Below the pieces are notes generated by a model that was not told the DNA's origin, did not search any database, and was given only the letters and a program-made list of their open reading frames with translations. From Clostridium sartagoforme AAU1 (GTDB lineage: Bacteria > Bacillota > Clostridia > Clostridiales > Clostridiaceae): a stretch of 64,000 bases of DNA. A program made the position numbers and the translations under genes. The DNA is taken from positions 1 through 64,000 of the forward strand of contig NZ_ASRV01000127.1 of the NCBI RefSeq assembly GCF_000401215.1, read 5' to 3'. This document shows, piece after piece, positions 25,119 through 34,600 of this stretch. Positions within the stretch are counted from its first letter, which is position 1. Each line of letters opens with the position of its first letter.

Positions 25119-26615
25119 TTATTTTAATTCTTTAATACTATTATCTATTAAATAAACTAATTTAGGATCTATTACTATATATTCTTTGGGAACACTAACA
25201 ATTTGTTCATTATCGCATATTAGTCCATAATCCTTCATAATCTTAATATATGAATTTGCAGACTGTGTACTAAATTTAAATTCTGATACTAAATCACTGC
25301 TTTTAAATGTCGTTTTTCCAACTTTAAGTATTTTCTTAACGATGCTTACAATGTCTTCTTTAGTTCCAATTTTGGAAGGGAATACTGAGTAATAATCATA
25401 TTGTCTACAATATTTAATTTCTGCTTTATGAATATTATCCATCTGAAACACTTTACTTTGAGGATTACTTATTGATTGTTCATCATAAATAGCTGAAAAT
25501 AAACGTATTAAATCTCTTGGTGACTTATTTACTAAATATATTAGATCTTCTAAGCACTCTTCCTTTTCTAACAAGTTTTTATAATCATAAGGCTTATTAA
25601 TAGCAAAGTGTGCCAATCTTTTTTGCAATATATTAATTGTATCCTCGTTATTCCAAGATACATCAATAGGTTTAAATTTATCAAACCGTATCCCATCTTC
25701 ATTTAGCTTTCTTTTTATGTCATTCCATATACTAAATACTAATGATAATTCTTTCGTATATAATAAGTCCGTATCCTTTAACATTTGCACAGTGAAATCT
25801 ACAATATTATTTATTTTTCCACCTAGCGCTTTAAATTCATCAATTCTATCAAAAAATATTACTGTATTTTTAAACCCAAGTTTTTTTATAATAAAAATTA
25901 ACTCTAGTAACATATCTTTTAGTAACTTATAATTTGATAAAAAATACTCTTCCTTTTGTTTTTTATTAATTTCTTCTAACTTTAAGTCAGGTATGTATTT
26001 CTTATAAAAATCCAAATTCCCAGTTTTAGGCAGATTGAAGCTTTTACACACGAGATCAGAAGTTATTTCTATTCCTGATGATATCGCAATATTTATTGGT
26101 TTATTTAAAATAGTGTTAAATATATTTTTTATTGTATTTTTAGCCTTTACCTTTGATATCTTATTAAATGAATCTTCATATTCTCGTCTACTCATGCTAT
26201 TATAGAAATCTCTAATAAATATAGCTAATTTTTCTTTGTCATACTTGTCCAATTTCTTAATTAGAAATGAATTTTTTGAAAGTACAACAACTAGTTTTTT
26301 TAACAATTCCTGTATCATCAAATATATCATGTGTTTATCATTATTTTTTAGTGGAATATCATCATAATTTTGAATTATTATTGCAAATATATTATTTTTT
26401 TCTAGTTCTTTTTTTAGTTCTATTATTAATGCTGATTTTCCGCTTCCTCTGTCGCCAAATATAAACCTACTAGCTCCATTACTTAAGTCATTTATTAAAG
26501 TGTCGAAATACCTAGGTTTAATATATATATCAGATAAATAATCAATTTCTTCTTCTGCTGAAAATCTCGAAAAAGGATTCTCACTAAATCCTAAACTTTG
26601 ATATAACTCCCCCAT
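25119..26615 (-). CDS. P-loop ATPase with C-terminal winged helix, possible cargo
   Basis: The start at 26615 follows AAGGGGTAAGATAT. The N-terminus (LGFSENPFSRFSAEEE) leads to Walker A IFGDRGSGKSALIIEL (about residues 58-73) and Walker B TVIFFDRIDEF (about 255). A sensor-like SPRDLIRLFSAI and a C-terminal winged helix (FKSSDLVSEFKFSTQSANSYIKIMKDYGLI) follow. It resembles STAND/Sll1717-type or ORC-like ATPases. It sits between the coupling protein and the relaxase and is not a known transfer gene, so it may be a regulatory or defence cargo gene. Function is not known. Confidence 0.55.
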   Translation of the reverse strand: MGELYQSLGFSENPFSRFSAEEEIDYLSDIYIKPRYFDTLINDLSNGASRFIFGDRGSGKSALIIELKKELEKNNIFAIIIQNYDDIPLKNNDKHMIYLMIQELLKKLVVVLSKNSFLIKKLDKYDKEKLAIFIRDFYNSMSRREYEDSFNKISKVKAKNTIKNIFNTILNKPINIAISSGIEITSDLVCKSFNLPKTGNLDFYKKYIPDLKLEEINKKQKEEYFLSNYKLLKDMLLELIFIIKKLGFKNTVIFFDRIDEFKALGGKINNIVDFTVQMLKDTDLLYTKELSLVFSIWNDIKRKLNEDGIRFDKFKPIDVSWNNEDTINILQKRLAHFAINKPYDYKNLLEKEECLEDLIYLVNKSPRDLIRLFSAIYDEQSISNPQSKVFQMDNIHKAEIKYCRQYDYYSVFPSKIGTKEDIVSIVKKILKVGKTTFKSSDLVSEFKFSTQSANSYIKIMKDYGLICDNEQIVSVPKEYIVIDPKLVYLIDNSIKELK

Positions 26616-26715
26616 ATATCTTACCCCTTTTGGATATAACCAAAATATCATTAATTTACATATTACAATTATAGTATTTTTTTGCTTTAGTTACAAGAAC
26701 AACCCTTTTTCGATC

Positions 26716-27660
26716 TCAAATTTCTTTTTCCCAATCTAATCCTCTTCCTTTGCTTTCCTCAATTGCTCTTTCCTTCTTTGCTTGACCCTCAAGTGTAGTT
26801 AAAGGTAAAAGATAATTATAATTATTAGTATTATCTTTACAAATCATTTCAATTGCTGTCAATAGCAATTCCCTCCTTGCTTCAAGCTGCTTTTTATCCG
26901 CCTTCTGTTTATTTAATTCAAAAGCTTTAAGAAGTGCATCTTTTGTAAATTGTTCTGGGGGATATAATTTGCTATTCCTGCACTTCTTTCCATCAGGAAT
27001 CGTAAAAGTTATATATTTTCTTTCATCTATCCAATCAACTTTATAGCCAAGCTTATTTATATTTTCTATAAACTCATCCTTACTTCTGCTACACCATTTA
27101 CAATACTTTACAGCAAGATACAACTCATATTTCCAACTTTGCTTTTTATCAGTTGACCTATATTCCCCCCTATTTTTGTGCTTTCCTTTTTCTCCATCAA
27201 CAACAATAAGCTCATATTCTTTGCATAACTCATCTGAATATTCCTTAAGACTTTCTAATTGTTCCTTAGATAGCTGCCACTTACATCCTTTTGAAAAACC
27301 AACTGAATTTACAATAAAATGAGTATGAAGATGTTCTTTATCTGTATGAGTTGCATATATTACCTGAAAATCATTAAATACTTCATGTTCCAAAAGCTTT
27401 TTACCTATTTCATTTATAATTTCCGGTGTAGCTTTATCATTGGGAGAAAAGGATTGAATAAAATGTATAAACTGTCTCCCCTTTTCTTTATTAAAATTCT
27501 GCTTAATCATAACAAACTCTTCATAAGCTGTATCTGATGAACAATCTTTTCCTCCAGTTAAATGTTCTGATGTCTTTAGAGGATTCTTTATATAATTTAT
27601 AGCTCTTTTCATACCTTTATAGGTATTATTTGATGCATTTATAAACTCTATTACCGCCAT
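26716..27660 (-). CDS. MOB relaxase (PF03432-type mobilisation nuclease)
   Basis: The start at 27660 follows GTGGTGAATTT. The relaxase domain spans the first 170 residues: MAVIEFINASNNTYKGMKRAINYI, a catalytic-tyrosine candidate in the first 30 residues, and the metal-binding histidines in THTDKEHLHTHFIVNSV. It nicks oriT and leads the strand into the recipient. At 314 residues it is a compact MOBP-like relaxase with no helicase or primase domain. MobC and a candidate oriT lie about 1 kb upstream, separated by an unrelated gene. Confidence 0.9.
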   Translation of the reverse strand: MAVIEFINASNNTYKGMKRAINYIKNPLKTSEHLTGGKDCSSDTAYEEFVMIKQNFNKEKGRQFIHFIQSFSPNDKATPEIINEIGKKLLEHEVFNDFQVIYATHTDKEHLHTHFIVNSVGFSKGCKWQLSKEQLESLKEYSDELCKEYELIVVDGEKGKHKNRGEYRSTDKKQSWKYELYLAVKYCKWCSRSKDEFIENINKLGYKVDWIDERKYITFTIPDGKKCRNSKLYPPEQFTKDALLKAFELNKQKADKKQLEARRELLLTAIEMICKDNTNNYNYLLPLTTLEGQAKKERAIEESKGRGLDWEKEI

Positions 27661-27816
27661 AAATTCACCACACTTTATATAAATTGAAGTAAAATAAAAA
27701 CACATATTATTTTAAAATAACAAATGTTCTTATAATTTTAATACCTTATAGAATGCACAATTTAATTTCGATGAATTGAAATTTGTAATCTAAATACTAT
27801 GACCATTCTATTTCTT

Positions 27817-28536
27817 TCATTTGCATTCAGATAATAACTTAAATAGGTAATCTTTGCGTACTTGAGATATGTTAATTTTTTCAAGGTCGTTCTTCAAACT
27901 TTTTACAACTTCTTTTTTTGTGATGGAATCATTATCAGAAAGAAATAGATTATAATCTTTAAGGTGCTTATTTTTTCTCTCGTAATCAACATCCTTTTTT
28001 GATAGTATATCAGGAACTAAATTTTTACATATTACCACATATTCTCTTGCAGAACGTGCTAAACTTAAAGCTCCCCATCTACTTGGAACTAAGGTATTTA
28101 TTAACGGAAATTCTTTTCGTGCGTAATTGACGTTATTTATAGTAATTGGGAGACAATAATTTTTATTTTCACTTACATTATAAATGGCTAAATCTATCCA
28201 ATCCGACAATCTAAAAATCGGTTTAATAAATAGAACATTTTCATTATTTATTAATAATGCAGAAGTTTCATCTGAAATTTCTAAATCTATATATCCGATT
28301 TTATTATATGTCATAGAATATTCTTCTATAAATCTACAAGCTACATCTATATCATCTGTGAATGAAAAAATAATTCTATTCTTATTTGCTTTATTCAACT
28401 TATGTGTAGGGATTATCTGACTGTATATTTCATTTAAAACACAAATATTACTGATAACATTTTGACCCTTGGAAAAGACTCTTTTATGGCTATTTAGTAT
28501 TTTTTCATTCATGGGCATGGCTCTATATAACCGCAT
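27817..28536 (-). CDS. hypothetical protein, possible ADP-ribosyltransferase-like fold
   Basis: The ATG at 28536 follows TTGGAGGATTGTTGG. The order of short motifs is R in MRLYRAMP, S-x-T-like IIFSFTDDIDVACRFIEE, and a later E in SLARSAREYVVIC. This order recalls the R-S-E signature of ADP-ribosyltransferases, but no stronger similarity is visible. It lies between mobC and the relaxase gene, where cargo is often inserted. If real, it would modify a host or phage target. This reading is an inference of low weight. Confidence 0.35.
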   Translation of the reverse strand: MRLYRAMPMNEKILNSHKRVFSKGQNVISNICVLNEIYSQIIPTHKLNKANKNRIIFSFTDDIDVACRFIEEYSMTYNKIGYIDLEISDETSALLINNENVLFIKPIFRLSDWIDLAIYNVSENKNYCLPITINNVNYARKEFPLINTLVPSRWGALSLARSAREYVVICKNLVPDILSKKDVDYERKNKHLKDYNLFLSDNDSITKKEVVKSLKNDLEKINISQVRKDYLFKLLSECK

Positions 28537-28725
28537 CCAACAATCCTCCAATTATAAAAAATTTTAATGATAAATTCTGATTTATACATTTCATTGTCTA
28601 CAAATATTCTACATAATTTATAAACAACTAGATAAAATCTCTATTTTTCTTGTAAATATATTGATTCATTATACAGAATTATATTCCTCTTCTATTGAAT
28701 TCTCAATAATTCCAAAAATTTTATC

Positions 28726-29028
28726 TTATTTTCTAATTCCTATAAGTTTTTCCCATATCTCTTTCAACATTTTATTTACAGAATTTATATCAGGACAATT
28801 TATCTTACCTTGGTGGCAAAGCATAGTTAATTGGTTAAGATTTGTACCTACTTTAGAAAGTTGGTGAGTAAAATCTTTTATTCCATCAATAACTACAATT
28901 TCTTCATTAAGTGCAGAAGCTATAACATAATTGCTAAAGGTCATATTAGCTTTTTTAGCTTTCTTTTTTATTTGCTCTATTTCATCTTCTGTCATTCTAA
29001 TATTAGTTTGAACATTTCTTTTTCTCAT
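28726..29028 (-). CDS. mobC: MobC-like relaxosome accessory protein
   Basis: The 100-residue protein has a ribbon-helix-helix N-terminus (VQTNIRMTEDEIEQIKKKAKKANMTFSNYVIASALNEE) and the MobC C-terminal half (KVGTNLNQLTMLCHQGKI). It helps the relaxase open oriT. The ATG at 29028 follows AGAAGGGATGGT. The 140-bp gap just upstream contains two short palindromes and is the best oriT candidate. Confidence 0.85.
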   Translation of the reverse strand: MRKRNVQTNIRMTEDEIEQIKKKAKKANMTFSNYVIASALNEEIVVIDGIKDFTHQLSKVGTNLNQLTMLCHQGKINCPDINSVNKMLKEIWEKLIGIRK

Positions 29029-29039
29029 ACCATCCCTTC

Positions 29040-29150
29040 TTTCTAAGTTACTTTTAAAGGGGCTTGGGGATTTCCCCATTCTTAACAAGCTATTGGATAT
29101 ACCAATAGGAAGCTTGCCTTCACCTCAAACCTATGGTTTTCGCTCAGTCC
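29040..29150. other. oriT: candidate origin of transfer (oriT)
   Basis: In the gap between mobC and the DUF6075-like gene, two inverted repeats stand out: TGGGGA-TT-TCCCCA (29065-29078) and CTATTGG-ATATA-CCAATAG (29090-29108). The second is embedded in a CAAGCT...AGCTTG outer repeat. oriTs of MOBP-type elements usually lie next to mobC and carry such repeats beside the nick site. The nick site itself cannot be set by eye. Confidence 0.5.
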
Positions 29151-29171
29151 TCTTGGATATTGAAAAAAGAA

Positions 29172-29588
29172 CTAAATTTCCAATTCCTCATCATTTTCCT
29201 GTTCCATGTAACAAATTTTTTCACTTTCAATACCCCTTCCAAACCTTATATCTATTGAATTCATTGCAAGACTATAATTTTTATCATCCAAACTATAAAA
29301 AATATCAATAGGCGTTGTATATTTATCTTCATAACTGTTGAACAAATTAAAAGCTAATCTTACAAGAGCTTTGGCACTGCTTGAAAGATCAGCATTACCA
29401 TCATCAAGGCAGTTAGCTTTAATACCATTACTTTCAAAGTCATATAGAAATTTTCTCTTTCTAAACAAATCCTCATTACCTGCAATAATATAAAATAAAG
29501 AATACCTTTCAGTATCCCTAGGATGTGTATTATCTTTCTGTATTAGCTCATTAAAATTAACTGCATGTTCCTTATTTAAAAATTGCAT
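29172..29588 (-). CDS. DUF6075-like protein
   Basis: The 138-residue protein starts MQFLNKEHAVNFNELIQKDNTHPRDTERYSLFYIIAGNEDLF, the usual opening of the small DUF6075-like proteins found in Firmicutes mobile elements. Function unknown. It is the first gene after the oriT-like gap and is coupled to the primase-like gene. Confidence 0.7.
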   Translation of the reverse strand: MQFLNKEHAVNFNELIQKDNTHPRDTERYSLFYIIAGNEDLFRKRKFLYDFESNGIKANCLDDGNADLSSSAKALVRLAFNLFNSYEDKYTTPIDIFYSLDDKNYSLAMNSIDIRFGRGIESEKICYMEQENDEELEI

Positions 29589-29609
29589 TTCAAATCACCC
29601 TTTGCCTTT

Positions 29610-30593
29610 CTAAATACTCATATCATCAAACTCATTTGAGTAGTCGCCACTTCCATAAATAGCATCATTTTCACTTATTTTTGTTACCTTTGACTCCTTA
29701 ATTAATGCTATTAAATCCTCATTAAAATCCTTTCCTTTAGGTTTATGCCTTACAATTTCATATCTATCTTTATATTTATTGAAAATCTGATTACAAGCAA
29801 AATGCCCTGCCTCATCATTATCAAGGCAGAGCATTATTTTATTTATATTAGGATTTTCTTTTAAGTAATATTCAAGAGCTCTATCAGCAACACCCCCAAG
29901 AGAAATACAGTGATTTTCAAAATTTTCTATATTGTGCTTCTTAATTAAGGTAAGATAACTCATAAGATCAATAGGAGCTTCAAATACACATACTGTATTA
30001 TTCTTTCCAGGCTTGCAAAATGGATAAGCTTTATCTGAATTTTTCACATCACATCTAAAAGAATTACCTGTAGCATTTGTACTTCTTATACTTCCATATT
30101 GGGGATTATTCTCCTTATCAAAACCTATAAATACGCAGCTTCCATGTGTATTTTCATACAGCTTATGATCTTTAACAAAATCTCTTACAATTTCACTATC
30201 AATACCCCTTGAATTAATTAGATATGCAAAGATATGTTTATACGTAATATTTTTTTCTGGAAGAATAAATTCTCCTTTTATTTCTTCTTCAATAACTTCT
30301 GGAGGCTTATATCGTAAAATTTCATCTGTTTTTCCTATTAAAGTTTTTACTGCATCTACCCAAGACTTATTCTCCATTTCCATTACAAATTGAATAGCTC
30401 CTCCACCTTTATTTTGAGAAAACCAATTCCATTTATGACCATCACTATGAATATATAACCCACCATAACCATCTATTTTAAAGGAGCGAGAAGTAACTTG
30501 TTTTACTGGATATCCTGCACTTAAAGCATAGCTTATTATATTTGTTTTATCAGCTTTAGATATTTCTTCATCAGTAAATCTTAGCTTTTCCAT
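29610..30593 (-). CDS. DUF3991/TOPRIM primase-like protein
   Basis: This protein has an N-terminal zinc-less primase-like domain (YPVKQVTSRSFKIDGYGGLYIHSDGHKWNWFSQNKGGGAIQFVM) and a TOPRIM domain (CVFEAPIDLMSYL, then IMLCLDNDEAGHFACNQI, with the E and DxD acidic residues). At 327 residues it fits DUF3991-TOPRIM proteins of conjugative elements. It probably primes the transferred strand or modulates DNA during transfer. Confidence 0.85.
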   Translation of the reverse strand: MEKLRFTDEEISKADKTNIISYALSAGYPVKQVTSRSFKIDGYGGLYIHSDGHKWNWFSQNKGGGAIQFVMEMENKSWVDAVKTLIGKTDEILRYKPPEVIEEEIKGEFILPEKNITYKHIFAYLINSRGIDSEIVRDFVKDHKLYENTHGSCVFIGFDKENNPQYGSIRSTNATGNSFRCDVKNSDKAYPFCKPGKNNTVCVFEAPIDLMSYLTLIKKHNIENFENHCISLGGVADRALEYYLKENPNINKIMLCLDNDEAGHFACNQIFNKYKDRYEIVRHKPKGKDFNEDLIALIKESKVTKISENDAIYGSGDYSNEFDDMSI

Positions 30594-30614
30594 TACCTTC
30601 TACCTCCAATAAAA

Positions 30615-31331
30615 TTAAAGCTCCAATTCCTCATCTAGTTCAGAATTGAAGCTTTGATTTTCCTCTAATAAATTTTTATCTTCTATTTTTATTGGTTCAT
30701 AACTTGCTAATTCATCTATTGCTTGTGGCATATAGCCCTTCTCAGCCATTGAACAATTATTAATTCCTGCAACTATTATGTGATCTAGTATTTTGATTTC
30801 TAAAGGATTAAAAATATTAACTAGCTTCTGAGTTAAAGCCTTGTCTTCATTGGAAGGAAAATTAGCGCCTCCAGGGTGATTATGAGCTAGAATCATAGCT
30901 CTGCAATCACAAGCTAGAGCTTCTTTTAATATTTCTCTTGGATAAACTACTGCTTGAGATATATTACCTTCCGACATAGTCTTGGTTTGAATTATGTTAT
31001 TTCCATTATCTAAAAAAGCTACCATAAACTTTTCTTTATCCTTTACACCGCTTAATAAAGGTACAAAATATTCTGCTGCTTCCTTTGGTGTAGAAAATTT
31101 AATTTTATTTTCATTTTCATGAGCTTTCAATAAATTATAAGAAGCTATAAACTCTTTGAGCATTGATATTTTTTCTAGCTGCTTATCATTTGGTTCAATA
31201 ACCTTTGGATGCTCTAAAATATTGAACGGATTATTTTCTTTTGCATAGTCTTCTATTTTTTTAATAGAAATTCCTGTTAAGGTATTTAAGCCTTTTAAAA
31301 AGCTATAAGTATATGGCTTATTCTTTTCCAT
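30615..31331 (-). CDS. RadC/JAB-domain protein
   Basis: The C-terminal JAMM motif is complete: AHNHPGGANFPSNED (His-x-His...Asp), followed by ILDHIIVAG, preceded by a helical N-terminus. The 238-residue RadC-like proteins are common on plasmids and integrative elements. The metal site is intact, but the reaction is unsettled. The ATG follows TTGGAGGTGCACTCTA. Confidence 0.88.
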   Translation of the reverse strand: MEKNKPYTYSFLKGLNTLTGISIKKIEDYAKENNPFNILEHPKVIEPNDKQLEKISMLKEFIASYNLLKAHENENKIKFSTPKEAAEYFVPLLSGVKDKEKFMVAFLDNGNNIIQTKTMSEGNISQAVVYPREILKEALACDCRAMILAHNHPGGANFPSNEDKALTQKLVNIFNPLEIKILDHIIVAGINNCSMAEKGYMPQAIDELASYEPIKIEDKNLLEENQSFNSELDEELEL

Positions 31332-31582
31332 TAGAGTGCACCTCCAATACTTTCCTCAAGAGTTTTATCACTTAAAGTTTCTAATACGAGCTGCAAACCT
31401 TCGAGTTTTTCATATACCTCATAAGGAAGCTCCATTTTTTCATAATCCTTAAAAAAATTATCCACTCCATGATTTTCAATGTATTCTTTTATTCTTTCCT
31501 CTGTATCTACATCTAGTTCTAAAAGCTGTGCCATTAAAGAACATAAATACTTATAATTATCTCTATTAATTTTCTTATTCAC
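31331..31582 (-). CDS. small hypothetical protein before the helicase (83 aa)
   Basis: The GTG start at 31582 follows GAGGTGAGGTAA. The acidic 83-residue protein starts MNKKINRDNYKYLCSLMAQLLELDVDTEER and is helical throughout. It sits between the methylase-helicase and the RadC-like gene, overlapping the latter by one base. Transfer elements of this class often have a small acidic protein here. I do not know its job. Confidence 0.6.
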   Translation of the reverse strand: MNKKINRDNYKYLCSLMAQLLELDVDTEERIKEYIENHGVDNFFKDYEKMELPYEVYEKLEGLQLVLETLSDKTLEESIGGAL

Positions 31583-31606
31583 TTACCTCACCTCAATCAT
31601 ATTTTT

Positions 31607-34600
31607 CTAGATTGCCATTTCATCACAATCTTCAACTTTAACTACTTCCACATCATCTACTTCATTATTTGAAGCATCTTCATCTAACATAACTTCAGCT
31701 TCTTTTTTATTTAAATCAAGCAGAGAGTTAAGTTCAAATTGTCGTGATAACTTTTCTTTTAAAGCTTCTTCATAAGGAAAAGGTTTCTCATATTCTATTT
31801 TTGACTGTTCCATGTTTCTTTTGTATTCCTCGATTTTTTCTTCTATGCATTCCATCTTTCCTTCGAGATTATTTAACATATTCTCAATTCTTAGCATATT
31901 TCCATGAGCACTATCTCCAAGCTCTACAGTGTATTTTAAATTACCATGGATTAAGAGTTCATGCTTTTCAAAGAATAAATTTTTCCTAAGTTTTAAATCA
32001 AAACCTCTATAGTTTCCTACATGAAGCTCATCACCTTTTGGTATCTTCTCATAAAGACTTTGAAGCATTGTTCCTGCCTTTTCTCTTTCATCAAATAACT
32101 TGCCATTTATAGTTATTAAAAACTCCTTACCATCTTCCATATTTCTTTTATCAATATCCTTGATAATACACTCTAGCTTACTTTCAGCTTCATTAATAAG
32201 TTTTGGATACTTAAAAGTAAAATTATCCTGCATGGTATATTTTTGACTATCATAAGCAGCTTTTAAAACTTTAAGTCTTGCTACTTCATTATCAACATCC
32301 ATTTTTTCTTTTATTAATGGATTTCCCGTAGCTAAAGCTTTAACTTCTGCATAGGATAGTACCGTTTCATCCACATCTTCACAGTTTCTTGCAACAGATT
32401 TGGAAGTCATTATCTGAGATATGAATTTTTGCTTCTGCTCTACAATCTGCCAAAGGTATGAATCAAAAGTATCTTTGGTAACATACCTATAAATATTTAC
32501 TTCTGGGTTTATATTTCCTTGCCTTAAAATTCTTCCTTCTCGCTGCTCTATATCACTTGGTCTGTAAGGGCAATCTAAATGATGAAGTGCAATTAGTCTA
32601 TCTTGAATATTTGTACCTGTTCCCATTTTAGGAGTACTTCCTATGATTACTCTTTTATTCCCTGACCTCATATCTGAAAATAGTTCTTCCCTTTGTATTT
32701 CATTTTTCGCATCATGGATAAAGCATATTTCATTTTCAAGAATTCCTTTATTTATTAGTTCTGCTTTAATTGAATCATAAACAGAAAAACGCCCATCTGA
32801 ATTAGGCGTTCCCACATCGCAAAATACTATTTGAGTTCCTTTTACAGTTTCTGATTTTTTATATTCCTCATAAATATTTTCAATACATCTATTAACCTTT
32901 GAATCGGGCTCATTTATTGCTTCTTTGTTAATAAGCCTTGAATCTGTACCTAAAAGTCTTGCTTCATTGGTTATCTTAAGCATATTATCTACAGAAGGAT
33001 CAACCATTCCATTTCTAATTCTTTCAGCTCTTTCAACATAGTTTTCCATTTCATGTTTTATAAACTCGCTTGGCTCCGAAGATACTAAAATGTATTTATC
33101 ATTCTTAAGTTTTGGCACTGGCAGTTTTAGCATATCTGAGGTTTGAACATCTGCTATATTTTTAAATAAGGTCATTAGTTCTGGAAGGTTTGTAAACTTT
33201 GAAAACCTACTTCTAAACCTATAACCTGTACCTTCTGGAGCAAGTTCCAATGAAGAAACTACTTCACCAAAGCTAGCTGCCCAAGCATCAAAATGCTGAA
33301 TACCTCTCCTTTCAAGTTCATGGTTTTGAAGATACCTTTGCATTACATACATTTCTGTCATAGAATTTGAAATAGGGGTTCCTGTAGCAAATATTACTCC
33401 CCTGCCTTCATTTATCTCATGGATATATTGGCATTTCATAAGCATATCACTGGCTTTTTTAGCTCTCGTATTGGATATTCCAGCCACATTTCTCATTTTA
33501 GAAAATACTGCACAGTTTTTATAATAATGTGCTTCATCTACAAACATAGTGTCAATACCAAGCTCTTCAAAGTTTATAACATCATCCTTTCTTGATTCAT
33601 CAAGAAGTCTTTTAAGTTCACTCTCTAAACTCTTTTTAAATTTCTCCATCTGCTTTATAGACCAGTTTTCTCCTCGCTCTCTTTTAGTAGCTTCTATGGC
33701 ATAGGTCATTTGCTCAATCTGATAATTTAACATTCTTTCTTGTCTTTCCTTTGAAATTGGTATTTTTTCAAATTGCGTATGCCCTATAATTATTGCATCA
33801 TAAGCACCTGTAGCAATTCTACTTACAAATCTTCTTCTATTTTGTTTTTCAAAGTCTTTCTTTGTAGTAACTAAAATATTAGCTGAAGGATATAATCTTA
33901 AAAACTCTGCTCCCATCTGCTCTGTTAAATGATTAGGAACTACAAATATGCTTTTCTTAGAAAGACCTAATCTCTTCAGTTCCATACCGCTTTCTATCAT
34001 TTCAAAGCTCTTTCCAGCACCAACACAATGAGCAAGAAGTGTACTTCCACCATATAAAATTCTAGCTATAGCATTTACTTGATGCTGTCTAAGTTTAATA
34101 TCTGGATTCATTCCTGGAAAGGTTAAATGAGATCCATCATATTCTCTAAGCCTTATGTTATTAAAGTTTTCATTATAGAATTCAACATACTTCTTTCTTC
34201 TGTCAGGATCTCTGAATATCCAGTTCTTGAATTCTTCCTTAATCTGATTTTGCTTTTCTCTTGCCAACATAGTTTCCTTTTGATTAAGGACGTATCTTAC
34301 AGTATCGATTTCTTCTATTCTGTCTTTTACAGTAACAGTTCTAAGGTTTAAAGTTTCTTCAACAATATAGTAGGCATTAAGCCTTTTAGTTCCAAAAGTT
34401 TCTGTTGCTGCCACAGAATATCCATCTACCCCCTTATTTTCAATAACCCAAGATGCATTAAAATTATTATAATGAACTTTTATTTCATTGCTGCTATAAC
34501 GAGAACCTGAGTTTTGTGCATACTTTGGAGTTCCTAAGGTTTCATAAATAAATTTTTCTATATCTCCTTCTTCAATCCATGTTATTCCAAGCCTTATATC

